A DNA stretch of 64,000 nt from Arcobacter iocasae (GTDB lineage Bacteria; Campylobacterota; Campylobacteria; Campylobacterales; Arcobacteraceae): positions 1,054,001-1,118,000 of the forward strand of contig NZ_CP090177.1 of the NCBI RefSeq assembly GCF_042214795.1, read 5' to 3'. The translations under genes and the position numbers were made by a program. Shown here piece after piece: positions 1-8,595 of the stretch. The notes under the pieces were generated by a model. It ran no database searches. It was not told the origin of the DNA and saw nothing but the letters and a program-made list of their open reading frames with translations. Positions within the stretch are counted from its first letter, which is position 1; each line of letters begins with the position of its first letter.

Positions 1-33
1 TTCTCACCTTTTTAGAAGTTAAATATCTATAAA

Positions 34-750
34 TTACATATATGGTAATTCTATAATATAACCGTAACCTTTTTGAGAAATGATAAAGTCATCATCAATA
101 ATTTTATCTTTTAGTCTTTTCATTACTGTTCTAAATGCAGAATCATTTGTTGTCAAATCACCCCAAACATCTTCTTTAAATCTCTCAACAGAAACTACTT
201 CACCAAGATTTTTAATTAGAACTTCTAAAATTTGAGACTCTTTTTTAGATAATTTTACACTCAATCCATCTTTGTATAATAAACTTCTTGATCTATTATA
301 TGTATATGTATTATTTAAAACCAATGGAGAATCATCCTCTTTGCTATCTTTTTTAGCACTAATTAACTCATCATTTGCTTTTTGCAACATATCCATCATA
401 TCATCTACATTTAAAGGTTTAACAAAATATCCTAAAACTTTTAAATTAATAAGTTTTAGTAAGTCCTCTTCATTTTTATGTGCAGAAACTATAATAAATT
501 TTTGATCTGGAACGATTTCTAAAATCTCATCAATCATTTCAATACCATCTTTATTTGGCATTTTAATATCAGTTAAAACTAAATCAAAACATCTATCATT
601 ATTAAAACTTTCTTTATAAAAATTAATTCCTTCTTGCCCATCACTTGCTACGACTACTTCATCGAAGATTGTGTTTAAATAAAAAGATAATGTTTTTCTA
701 GCAACTTCTTCATCTTCTACTAGTAAAACTCTAGTTGTATATGTACTCAT
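34..750 (-). CDS. OmpR-like two-component response regulator
   Basis: Cytoplasmic DNA-binding response regulator of 238 residues. Receiver domain at about residues 6-125: acidic pocket E12/D13, phospho-acceptor D61 in DIKMPNKDG, conserved S89, and K111 in FVKPLN. A winged-helix output domain covers about residues 145-235 (KLSKKESQILEVLIKN, then SAFRTVMKRLKDKI and a QKGYGYII wing). The ATG at 750 has GGAG 6 nt upstream. No kinase gene is visible here, but the 33 bases beyond the stop carry an AAAAGG-type ribosome site on the minus strand, so a partner may begin just outside the window. Target genes cannot be told from sequence. Family assignment is firm, function unknown. Confidence 0.93.
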   Translation of the reverse strand: MSTYTTRVLLVEDEEVARKTLSFYLNTIFDEVVVASDGQEGINFYKESFNNDRCFDLVLTDIKMPNKDGIEMIDEILEIVPDQKFIIVSAHKNEEDLLKLINLKVLGYFVKPLNVDDMMDMLQKANDELISAKKDSKEDDSPLVLNNTYTYNRSRSLLYKDGLSVKLSKKESQILEVLIKNLGEVVSVERFKEDVWGDLTTNDSAFRTVMKRLKDKIIDDDFIISQKGYGYIIELPYM

Positions 751-796
751 ATAGAGCTCCTGTATTTTTTTATAATTATTATTGATTATTGTTTCT

Positions 797-805
797 ATTA
801 TACCA
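797..805 (-). promoter_or_regulatory. Extended -10 promoter of the response regulator
   Basis: On the minus strand this reads TGGTATAAT, a perfect -10 hexamer preceded by TGn, about 47 nt before the response-regulator ATG. No convincing -35 is present, which is usual for Campylobacterota sigma-70 promoters. The 117-bp gap between this gene and truA is otherwise AT-rich with nothing else I can support. Confidence 0.5.
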
Positions 806-867
806 TTTTTTTACTATTTTTCATTAAACATTAAAATTATAAAAAATAATTTAATTTATATTTATAT

Positions 868-1590
868 TTAGTACTTAACTTGTGATAAATATAAACCATT
901 GGGAAGAGCTGGGGTTTTATAGATATACTTTTTTCTTGAAAGTTGAGCTTTTAAATCACCTTTTGAGAGTTTTCCTTCTGAAATTTTCAACAAAAAACCA
1001 ACCATAATTCTAATTTGAGACCTTAAATAAGAATTTGCTTCAAATCTAAAAATATAAAAATCTTTATATTTATAAAATTTTGCATCAAATATTTCTCTTA
1101 CTTTGTTATCTTTTTCACTACCGCTTTTGTGAAAATATTCAAAATCATGGATTCCAATAAAAAGTTTTATTGCATCTTCTATTTTTTCTTCATTTATTTC
1201 TTTTACAAAAGTAACATAATTTGCTAAAAATGGAGTTACTTCTTTTGTAGAGACTACATATCTATATACTCTTTTTTTAGCATGAAATCTTGCATGAAAT
1301 TCATCACTTACTTTTTGAATATTTCTTACTCTAATAGAGCTTGGTAGCTTATAATTCATGACTTGTTTTAGCTTTGAAAAGTTTGACCAATATGCAGGAA
1401 TAACTATATTAAAAACTTGCCCAGTAGCATGAACTTGTTTATCCGTTCTTCCACTAAGAGTTATCTTGGGTTCTATGTTTAATAGTTTAAATACTTCAAT
1501 AAGTTTATCTTCTACGCTTTTTTTATTTGTCTGTCTTTGTGAACCTTGATAAGAAAATCCATCATAAGAGATTGTGATTTTTACATTCAT
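868..1590 (-). CDS. truA: tRNA pseudouridine(38-40) synthase TruA
   Basis: Converts U38-U40 in the anticodon stem-loop of tRNAs to pseudouridine. 240 residues. The family motif GRTDKQVHA near residue 50 carries the catalytic Asp, and the C-terminal half has the usual RSQIRIMVGFLL segment. The ATG at 1590 overlaps the lptF stop as ATGA; a TTG one codon upstream (1593) is the only alternative. It is the last gene of the minus-strand operon that starts at the helicase. The order lptF-truA after uppS and the prepilin peptidase matches what I recall for Campylobacter jejuni. High confidence. Confidence 0.96.
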   Translation of the reverse strand: MNVKITISYDGFSYQGSQRQTNKKSVEDKLIEVFKLLNIEPKITLSGRTDKQVHATGQVFNIVIPAYWSNFSKLKQVMNYKLPSSIRVRNIQKVSDEFHARFHAKKRVYRYVVSTKEVTPFLANYVTFVKEINEEKIEDAIKLFIGIHDFEYFHKSGSEKDNKVREIFDAKFYKYKDFYIFRFEANSYLRSQIRIMVGFLLKISEGKLSKGDLKAQLSRKKYIYKTPALPNGLYLSQVKY

Positions 1591-2609
1591 CAATAAACTT
1601 CTTTTACAGTTGCCCTATATATAAAATAGGAAAGAATGATCCATAAAATAATCATAATAGGAAGAGATATAAAACCTATTGATTTAGTTAAAGAATCAGA
1701 AATCACATAATAAATTACAACACTTGTAATTGCATATGCAACGGATCTATTTTTTTCATATCTTGGATTAAAATATCCAAAAGCAACTACTAAATAAATT
1801 GAAACGATAGGGAAGATTGAAGTTAATACATAAAAAGAAAATCTAGAAATATCTCCATCACTATTAATTCGATCTTTCCAATATTCATATGCATTTGTAA
1901 AAGGAGTGATTTGTGACTCACTTAGAGTATCATTTATATGCATAACCTTGTAATCTATTTGATTAATTTTATCTTGTTCAAAATAGAAAGCTTTACCATC
2001 TTTTAATACAAAACTTAAATTTCCAGAGTCATTATTTAGCCGCGCATTTTGGGCAATAATAAACTGATCTATAGCTTTTTTTTCTGTTTTAAATAGTTTG
2101 ACTTCTTCATAAAGTTTATCATCTTTTTTACTTATATATATAAGCCAATCACCAAACTTTTGACCAAATTCTGAAGCTTTTATATTAAAGTTAGCTTCTT
2201 TTGTTTTTTGATTTATCATCTCTTGAGATAGATATTTTGTTTTAGGAATCAATCCTATTGAAAGAACCAATAAAGACAAAGAAATAAGAAAAGTAATAGG
2301 CAAAAATACTTTTAAGATATTTGATGGATTTAAACCAAAAGAGGTTACAACTATTAGTTCATATTCACTTGATAATTTAGACAATGTAATTACCATAGCC
2401 ACAAAAAAAGATATTGGCATAGTATAAAAAATGATATTAGGCAAGTTGTATGAATACAAAGTGCCAAGTTCAAATATATTTAGTGTAATAACAGATGTTA
2501 TAGAAGCTATTCTTACTAAAAATATTATTGATGTAATAAAAAAAAGTACTAAAAATATAGGGAAAAATGTATTTGAAAATTGTGATAATAAATATTGTTT
2601 TAACTTCAC
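1590..2609 (-). CDS. lptF: LptF/LptG-family LPS export permease
   Basis: Inner-membrane permease of the YjgP/YjgQ family, a subunit of the LptBFG transporter that lifts lipopolysaccharide out of the inner membrane. 339 residues. Three hydrophobic segments lie in the first 120 residues (for example FFPIFLVLFFITSIIFL). A soluble periplasmic beta-rich domain follows at about 125-250, then three more membrane segments to the C-terminus. The start is GTG at 2609 with AAGG 7 nt upstream, overlapping the prepilin-peptidase stop as GTGA. LptF and LptG are hard to tell apart by eye; I use lptF for the one linked to truA. The partner subunit is not in this window. Confidence 0.85.
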   Translation of the reverse strand: MKLKQYLLSQFSNTFFPIFLVLFFITSIIFLVRIASITSVITLNIFELGTLYSYNLPNIIFYTMPISFFVAMVITLSKLSSEYELIVVTSFGLNPSNILKVFLPITFLISLSLLVLSIGLIPKTKYLSQEMINQKTKEANFNIKASEFGQKFGDWLIYISKKDDKLYEEVKLFKTEKKAIDQFIIAQNARLNNDSGNLSFVLKDGKAFYFEQDKINQIDYKVMHINDTLSESQITPFTNAYEYWKDRINSDGDISRFSFYVLTSIFPIVSIYLVVAFGYFNPRYEKNRSVAYAITSVVIYYVISDSLTKSIGFISLPIMIILWIILSYFIYRATVKEVY

Positions 2610-3403
2610 AAAATAACCTTTGAAATTTGAAATATATATTCAACAAAAAAACCTAAAGACAAATATGGAATAAATGCTGTTTGCTTTTCACTGTTTTTGA
2701 TATTATTATAAATTGATGGAATTATAGCAAAAAGTGCTGCTAAAAATATAGCTACCATACCAGAAGCCAAACCTAATAATGCACCAATTATAGCAATAAT
2801 AGGAAAATCACCCTCACCTAAGGCTCTTTGTGTTTTTAAACTTTCATCTTTTAATATCTTTGATTTTATATTTTGTATATAAAAAGTTATGAAAAAATCA
2901 AGCATCACAAAAGCTCCTACAAAAATAAATCCATCTTTTATAGAGTCTAAGAAATTATTATGAACACAAGAAAAGCCCAAAATTACTACAAGTAATAAAA
3001 TCCAATCTGGAACTGCTTTATACTCTAAATCTATAAAAGATAATACAAGTAAGGTATAAAACAGTGCTAATATTAAAAAATACTCTAAAGAAAAACCAAT
3101 TTTCATAAAAAGTGCTAAGGAAATAATTGCAGATAAAATCTCTACAAAAAAATAGTTTATAGAGTATTCCTCCTCACAATATTTACATTTTCCTCCAAGA
3201 ATAATATATGAAATAATAGGAATATTATGATACCAAGATATTGTTTTTCCACATTTAGTACAATGACTTCGTGGAGTAACAATAGACTCCCCCCGAGGAA
3301 CTCTATAAATCACTACATTTAAAAATGAACCAATAATTGCACCAAAAATAAAAACAATAATACTAAACAGATCCAAATCTTCTCTCTCTATTTGTATAAT
3401 CAC
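2606..3403 (-). CDS. Prepilin peptidase, A24 family
   Basis: Membrane aspartyl protease that cuts the leader from type IV pilin or pseudopilin precursors. 265 residues. An N-terminal cytoplasmic loop carries two CxxC zinc motifs (C48/C51, C73/C76), and then come about six membrane helices. The catalytic aspartates are D125 in FIDLEYKAVPD and D199 in GEGD. The first codon is GTG at 3403, overlapping uppS by 41 bp; a TTG at 3376 (codon 10) would shorten the overlap and cannot be excluded. No pilin genes occur nearby, as is also the case in the equivalent Campylobacter locus. Whether it serves a pseudopilus, competence system or pili is not visible here. Confidence 0.9.
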   Translation of the reverse strand: MIIQIEREDLDLFSIIVFIFGAIIGSFLNVVIYRVPRGESIVTPRSHCTKCGKTISWYHNIPIISYIILGGKCKYCEEEYSINYFFVEILSAIISLALFMKIGFSLEYFLILALFYTLLVLSFIDLEYKAVPDWILLLVVILGFSCVHNNFLDSIKDGFIFVGAFVMLDFFITFYIQNIKSKILKDESLKTQRALGEGDFPIIAIIGALLGLASGMVAIFLAALFAIIPSIYNNIKNSEKQTAFIPYLSLGFFVEYIFQISKVIL

Positions 3404-4043
3404 TTAATAAATCATCAAATTCATTTCTTGAAAATTCAGGCCAATATATTTTTGTAAAAAACATCTCTGCATAAGCACATTGCCATAAAAGATAGTTTGA
3501 AATTCTTATTTCTCCACTTGTGCGAATTAGCATATCCACATCAGGAATACCAGCTGTATCCAAACATGATTCTATATTTTCTTGATTTACTTCAAGTTTT
3601 TTATCAACTAGTTTTTTAACAGCTCTTGTTATCTCATCTCGTGAACCATAATTTAAAGCTAATATTTGAGTTAAGCCTTTTGCATTTTTTGTTTTTTCTT
3701 GGGTTTCACTTATGACTTTTTGCAAAGATTTTGAAAACTTTGATAAATCCCCAATTGCTTTAAATTTTACACCATTTTCTAAATATATTGGCAATTCATT
3801 TTTTAAATATCTCTCTAAAAGTTTCATCAAAAACTCTACTTCAAGTTTTGGTCTTTTCCAATTTTCAGTAGAAAAAGCATATAAAGTTAAGTATTTTATG
3901 CCTAAATTATTAGCATGCGTTGTAATCTCTCTTACAGTTTTAGCACCCTCTTCATGTCCAGCGGTTCTATTTAGGCCTTGCTCTTTTGCCCATCTTCCAT
4001 TACCATCCATAATAATTGCGACATGTTGTGGTAAATTATTCAT
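3363..4043 (-). CDS. uppS: Undecaprenyl diphosphate synthase UppS
   Basis: Cis-prenyltransferase that builds the C55 undecaprenyl diphosphate carrier for peptidoglycan and surface glycans. The catalytic signature IIMDGNGRWA lies at the N-terminus (D13), followed by GHEEGAKTVREI and LTLYAFSTENWKRP. The C-terminal signature DMLIRTSGEIRISNYLLWQ is complete. I chose the ATG at 4043, which has CGGAG 4 nt upstream and overlaps the coaBC stop by 8 bp. The open frame extends seven codons further to an ATG at 4064 without a clear ribosome site. Length of about 226 residues is normal. It feeds every lipid-linked glycan the downstream islands might make. Confidence 0.96.
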   Translation of the reverse strand: MNNLPQHVAIIMDGNGRWAKEQGLNRTAGHEEGAKTVREITTHANNLGIKYLTLYAFSTENWKRPKLEVEFLMKLLERYLKNELPIYLENGVKFKAIGDLSKFSKSLQKVISETQEKTKNAKGLTQILALNYGSRDEITRAVKKLVDKKLEVNQENIESCLDTAGIPDVDMLIRTSGEIRISNYLLWQCAYAEMFFTKIYWPEFSRNEFDDLLSDYTNRERRFGSV

Positions 4044-5298
4044 AAAACTCCGAAGAAAGTCCATTTAAAATATTTAATGAAATATCAAATTTATCTCCAG
4101 AAAAGTTTGTTGTTTTATTTTTTATTATCAAATCAATATTATTTGAACTAGATCCAAAAGAGTTTTTTTCATCTATTATATTTAAACAAACCGCATCAAT
4201 ATTTTTTTCAATTGCCATATTTTTTGCATTATCGTAAGCTGATTTTTCATCCATCTCAGCTTTGAAGCCTATTGTATAAATATCACTTCTATTCAAACTT
4301 GATAAGATATCAATATTTTGTTTTAGCTCCAAATTCCACTTTTCACCAAGCATAGATTTTTTTAGTTTTCCACTTTGTGGGAAAGTTGGAAGATAGTCAC
4401 TCACAGCTGCTACCATAAATAAATAAGGTTTTTTCTGTATCAAAGTTGGATTTGAACTGTCCATCAAAGTAGTAGAACTAATTGTTCCTTTTTTAGCAAC
4501 ATTGATTGACTCTTGCAAGTATTCAAACATCTCTTGAGAACTTTGTGCCTTTATAATATGTACCTCTTTTGGTAAATCTTCATGTCCTCTAGAACTTATC
4601 AAACAAACATCTGCACCTTTTAAATAAAGTGCCAAAGCTAAAGAAGAGGCCATCTTACCTGAAGAAAAGTTTGAAATATATCGAACATCATCTATTTTTT
4701 CAACAGTTCCACCACCACTTAATACAACTTTTCTATTTTCCCAATACTCATCTTTTAAAAGTTCTTTTAATGTAGCATAATAAATATCATCTACTTCACT
4801 TAAAGCACCTGTTCCTATATCTCTACAAGCTAACTCTTTTGATACTGGTTCTATGATTTTATAATTACAAAGTTTTAGCATCTTCATACTTGCATTTGTC
4901 ATTGGATTTTGTATCATATTTGTATTTGCAGCAGGACACAGAAGTTTTACTCGTGGATAAGCTAATGCTGTTTGAGTTAAAATATTATCAGCTATTCCAT
5001 GGCTTAATTTATTGATTGTATTAGCACTCGCAGGAGCTATTACAAAAATATCAGCCCACTTTCCTATTGCTATGTGATTATAGTCTGAATCCTTATCCCA
5101 AGACTCATTTGTATCATCTAAAACTTGCGATTGAGATATAGTTTCAAAGGTCAAAGGTGTTATGAATTTTTTAGAAGAAGAAGTCATGATGACTTTTACA
5201 TTTGCACCAGCTTTTATATATAATCTTATAAGTTCTAAAGTTTTATAAATAGCAATTGAGCCAGTAACTCCCACTAAGATATTTTTATTTTTAAGCAT
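4036..5298 (-). CDS. coaBC: Bifunctional CoaBC (phosphopantothenoylcysteine synthase/decarboxylase)
   Basis: Makes 4'-phosphopantetheine for coenzyme A and acyl carrier proteins: CoaB ligates cysteine to phosphopantothenate and CoaC decarboxylates it. About 420 residues. The N-terminal flavoprotein half has GVTGSIAIYK, the catalytic His in HIAIGKWADIFVIAPASAN, the PAANTNM loop and the Cys of ACRDIGTGALSE. The C-terminal CTP-dependent half begins at VVLSGGGTVEKIDDVRYISN and includes AAVSDYLP and GFKAE. The ATG at 5298 fits an 8-bp overlap with glmU better than the TTG at 5310. A Ser/Thr-rich stretch of about 20 residues before YLFMVAAVSDY looks like a small insertion (see findings). Confidence 0.95.
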   Translation of the reverse strand: MLKNKNILVGVTGSIAIYKTLELIRLYIKAGANVKVIMTSSSKKFITPLTFETISQSQVLDDTNESWDKDSDYNHIAIGKWADIFVIAPASANTINKLSHGIADNILTQTALAYPRVKLLCPAANTNMIQNPMTNASMKMLKLCNYKIIEPVSKELACRDIGTGALSEVDDIYYATLKELLKDEYWENRKVVLSGGGTVEKIDDVRYISNFSSGKMASSLALALYLKGADVCLISSRGHEDLPKEVHIIKAQSSQEMFEYLQESINVAKKGTISSTTLMDSSNPTLIQKKPYLFMVAAVSDYLPTFPQSGKLKKSMLGEKWNLELKQNIDILSSLNRSDIYTIGFKAEMDEKSAYDNAKNMAIEKNIDAVCLNIIDEKNSFGSSSNNIDLIIKNKTTNFSGDKFDISLNILNGLSSEFYE

Positions 5299-6592
5299 CT
5301 TTTTTTCCAAAGAATTTATAAAAATAGCCTTTTACTACTTTTGTAGCAGCCCTTGTTAAAACTAAATCACCTTTTTTTACATTTTTGGTAACTGTAGTTC
5401 CTGCTGCAATTAATACATCATCTTCAATAGTTACAGGAGCAACTAGTTGTGTATCACTGCCTATAAATACATTTTTCCCTATTTTTGTTTGATATTTTTT
5501 AATACCATCATAATTACAAGTAATTGTTCCACAACCAATATTTGTGCCAACATCTATTTCACAATCTCCAAGATAAGAAAGATGTCCAGCTTTTACACCT
5601 GTTAAAATAGCTTTTTTAGTCTCCACAAAGTTTCCTATGTGAGTATCTTTTATTACTGACCCTGGTCTTATTCTTGCCATTGGTCCAGCATCGCTATTTA
5701 TGATTTGGGAATCTTCTATTACTGTATTTGTTTTTATATGAGAATTTTCTATTTTACTGTTTCCTAAAATAGTAACTCCATTTTCAATAATACTTTCGCC
5801 AATAATCTCAACATCAGACTCTATATAAATAGTATCAGGCAATCTCATAATAACACCAGCTTTCATAAAAGCCTCTTTTATTCTATTTTGGTGAATAACC
5901 TCAGCAAGGGCAAGTTCATATTTTGAATTAACGCCTTTGAAGTTTTCTTCATTTACAACTAGGGGTTTTAATGTTTTTTTATTATTAATTGCTATTTCTA
6001 TTAAATCTGTGATGTAATACTCTTCTTGGGCGTTATCATTTGATAAAAGAGGTAATGAGTTTAATAAAAATTCTGTACAAAATTGATAAATACCTGCATT
6101 TGCACTTGTGATTTTAAGCTCTTCAGGAGTGGCATCTTTTTGTTCAACTATCTTTTTTACTTCACCATTTTGGATAACTACTCTTCCATATCCATCAGCA
6201 TTTTTTAGCTCTAATACTGACATAACAATAGTAGCATCAAGGTCAAATTTTTCAAGTTCACTTGCTTGGATTAGTGGCATATCACCGTTTAAAACCAAAG
6301 TTTTTTCATACTTTGGTTTTATTCCCATAACTGCCCCACCAGTTCCAGGGAAATTTATATGGTCTTGTATTACAAAACTAACTTTATCAGAGAAATACTC
6401 TTGCATTGTTTGTTTTACTAAATCAGCTTGATGATATAACACAACAGTAATATCATCACTTATTTCTAAAGCTTCTTTAATACTATAGTACAACATAGGT
6501 TTACCAGAAATTTTATGTAATACCTTTGGAATTTCTGATTTCATTCTAGTTCCAGCACCAGCTGCTAGAATAATAATTGATTTATTAAACAT
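5291..6592 (-). CDS. glmU: Bifunctional GlmU (GlcN-1-P acetyltransferase / UDP-GlcNAc pyrophosphorylase)
   Basis: Makes UDP-GlcNAc, the precursor of peptidoglycan, lipid A and the pseudaminic-acid pathway encoded further along. 433 residues. The uridyltransferase domain has LAAGAGTRMKSEIPKVLHK, PGTGGAVMG and LNGDMPL. A left-handed beta-helix acetyltransferase domain starts near residue 250, with MARIRPGSVIKDTHIGNF, GHLSYLGD (catalytic His), CGTITCNYDG and a final IAAGTTVTKNVKKGDLVL repeat. The ATG at 6592 has AAGGG 6 nt upstream and follows the ankyrin gene by 8 bp. A standard essential gene, nothing odd. Confidence 0.97.
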   Translation of the reverse strand: MFNKSIIILAAGAGTRMKSEIPKVLHKISGKPMLYYSIKEALEISDDITVVLYHQADLVKQTMQEYFSDKVSFVIQDHINFPGTGGAVMGIKPKYEKTLVLNGDMPLIQASELEKFDLDATIVMSVLELKNADGYGRVVIQNGEVKKIVEQKDATPEELKITSANAGIYQFCTEFLLNSLPLLSNDNAQEEYYITDLIEIAINNKKTLKPLVVNEENFKGVNSKYELALAEVIHQNRIKEAFMKAGVIMRLPDTIYIESDVEIIGESIIENGVTILGNSKIENSHIKTNTVIEDSQIINSDAGPMARIRPGSVIKDTHIGNFVETKKAILTGVKAGHLSYLGDCEIDVGTNIGCGTITCNYDGIKKYQTKIGKNVFIGSDTQLVAPVTIEDDVLIAAGTTVTKNVKKGDLVLTRAATKVVKGYFYKFFGKKDA

Positions 6593-6600
6593 TTATACCC

Positions 6601-8544
6601 TTACTTTAACGCTTCTGCTATTTCTTTTCTTAAATTATCTGCAACTTGTTGAAGTGAATTTCTCATCTTCTCATCAGTTATATTATTCTCAACTAGTTTT
6701 GTTAAATTAGCCTCTTTCTCTTTAAAAAAAGTAGCTACAGCTTTACTCTTTTTAGCTCTATTATACATCAAAACTCCAGAAGCAATAAGTACCATAACAA
6801 GTTTTGCATGCCCTAAAATTGCAGCATAATTTAAAATAGTAAATCCTGCAAGATCAGGTTCATTCATATCAGCCCCAGCTGCTATTAAAAGTCTTGCAAT
6901 TTTATAATTACCCTTCCATTGAGTATGATGTAAGACAGTTCTACCTTGTTTATCTTTAATATTTAAATCTGTTTTTTTAGATAAAAGTTTTTCAACAAGT
7001 TCATAATCATCTGCAATAACTGCTTTATGAAAAATTGTTCTTCCATCTCTATCTACACTGTTTACATCAACTCTAAATTTAAGCATAAAAACAATTCGCT
7101 CTAAGAACTGTTTTCTTTCATTTTTTGTTTTTGCTTTTAGTCCAGCATCTATCATGCATGAAAATGCTGTATTCCCTTCATTATCAACTTTATTAATATC
7201 TGCACCATTATTTAAAAGAGCTTTTATTAACTCAATATTATTATAATTTATTACATCAAAAAGAATAGTTTTCCCATCACTTCTTGATTGATTTAATTTG
7301 GGTCTTTTTATGATTATTCTTTTTAAAAGTTTAAAGTAATCTCCATTTTCAACAATGTCTAAAAATCTTCTAGAGTGTGCTCTTTTACCATTTTCTTGAA
7401 TTAAAATCATCTCAGCTAGGTCATCAACAATTGTTCTTTCATCAAAGTCTTGATGATCTACATCTATACCCTTATCAAATAGGTAATCAATCATTTCATA
7501 ATTTGAATAGCCCTTTAAACATTCTTGAAAAAGTACTGTTTTACCATCTCTATCTTGTGTACTAATATCTGCACCTGCATTTAAAAAGAACTCAATTAGT
7601 TCAAAATCTTTATTCTCTATAGCATAAAAAAGTGCACTTTTACCTTCTTCATCTTTTCTATCAATATCTAAACCATTTTCAATTAATACTGTCAAAAGTT
7701 TTTGGTAATCATTCTCTTTTTTTACATACTTATAATCTGTTTGTCTATACTTATCTAAATTATTCTCTCTTACAATATTAAATATTTTTAGTATCTCATC
7801 TAAAACAGTTTTACCTTCGATATCTTTTTGATTTATATTTATATCTCGCTGTAATAAAGCATCAATAGTATCAAGATGTTTAGCACCTTTTAAAACTATT
7901 TTAAAAAGTACATTTCTTTTATTTTTGTTTAAAAGGTTTGTATCTAAACCAAATTCGATTAGATATTTCATAATTGTTTGGTCATCTTTTAATCCAGCCA
8001 AAAATAAAGCACTTTCACCTTCATTGTCAGATACATTTATATCATCTATATTATTTAAAATCTCTCTTACAATTCTTATATTACCACCTTCAATTGCATC
8101 AAAAAGTACTGTTCTTCCATAGGTATCTTTGAAAGTCAAATCAGCACCATGTGCAAGTAAAAGTTGAAATACTTTTAAGTTTCCTTCTAAGGCTATATCT
8201 TGAATAAGTGTTCTACCAGAAGAGTTTATGTAGTTTAAAGAGGCTTTTTTATCAAGTAAAAATCTTATCATCATGCCATCAGCTGAAGAAGCTGCAATTG
8301 ATAATACTGTTTTTCCTAATTTATCTTCATGGTCAATATTTGCACCATTTTCAATTAGAATTTTCATACCTTCTATTCGTCTCTTTTGTACAAGTTCAAA
8401 AAGAAGAGTTCTACCTTTTTCATCAGTTGCATTAATATTTAATCCACTATCAATAAGTTTTTGTATTTTTTCTTCATTGACATAGTCTTTCATCAACTCT
8501 TTTTGTAAAGTTGTACTATCATCTGAACGAAATAGATTAAGCAT
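6601..8544 (-). CDS. Ankyrin-repeat protein, about 15 repeats
   Basis: A cytoplasmic solenoid protein of about 647 residues made almost entirely of ankyrin repeats, recognisable by recurring units such as DEKGRTLLFELV, DRDGKTVLFQECLKG and DKQGRTVLHHTQWKGNY, each followed by a helix pair and an xGADI/GxDI turn. No signal peptide is present. Most units end in GKTVLF or GRTxLF, with F where the ankyrin consensus has H. One hydrophobic stretch near the C-terminus (LVMVLIASGVLMY) fits a final repeat helix better than a membrane span. The ATG at 8544 has GAGGAG 6 nt upstream; the open frame extends to a TTG at 8568. Ankyrin repeats bind proteins; the partner is unknown. It is co-transcribed with glmU and cell-envelope genes. 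Confidence 0.9.
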   Translation of the reverse strand: MLNLFRSDDSTTLQKELMKDYVNEEKIQKLIDSGLNINATDEKGRTLLFELVQKRRIEGMKILIENGANIDHEDKLGKTVLSIAASSADGMMIRFLLDKKASLNYINSSGRTLIQDIALEGNLKVFQLLLAHGADLTFKDTYGRTVLFDAIEGGNIRIVREILNNIDDINVSDNEGESALFLAGLKDDQTIMKYLIEFGLDTNLLNKNKRNVLFKIVLKGAKHLDTIDALLQRDININQKDIEGKTVLDEILKIFNIVRENNLDKYRQTDYKYVKKENDYQKLLTVLIENGLDIDRKDEEGKSALFYAIENKDFELIEFFLNAGADISTQDRDGKTVLFQECLKGYSNYEMIDYLFDKGIDVDHQDFDERTIVDDLAEMILIQENGKRAHSRRFLDIVENGDYFKLLKRIIIKRPKLNQSRSDGKTILFDVINYNNIELIKALLNNGADINKVDNEGNTAFSCMIDAGLKAKTKNERKQFLERIVFMLKFRVDVNSVDRDGRTIFHKAVIADDYELVEKLLSKKTDLNIKDKQGRTVLHHTQWKGNYKIARLLIAAGADMNEPDLAGFTILNYAAILGHAKLVMVLIASGVLMYNRAKKSKAVATFFKEKEANLTKLVENNITDEKMRNSLQQVADNLRKEIAEALK

Positions 8545-8595
8545 CAATTCTCCTCGGTAAAACTTCAATAATCCGCAATTATATCTAAGGGAAGA

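Noticed and set aside
4440..4470. GTTCAAATCC on the minus strand within coaBC as a tRNA T-arm
   Set aside because: No acceptor, D or anticodon stems around it, and the frame is open through it.
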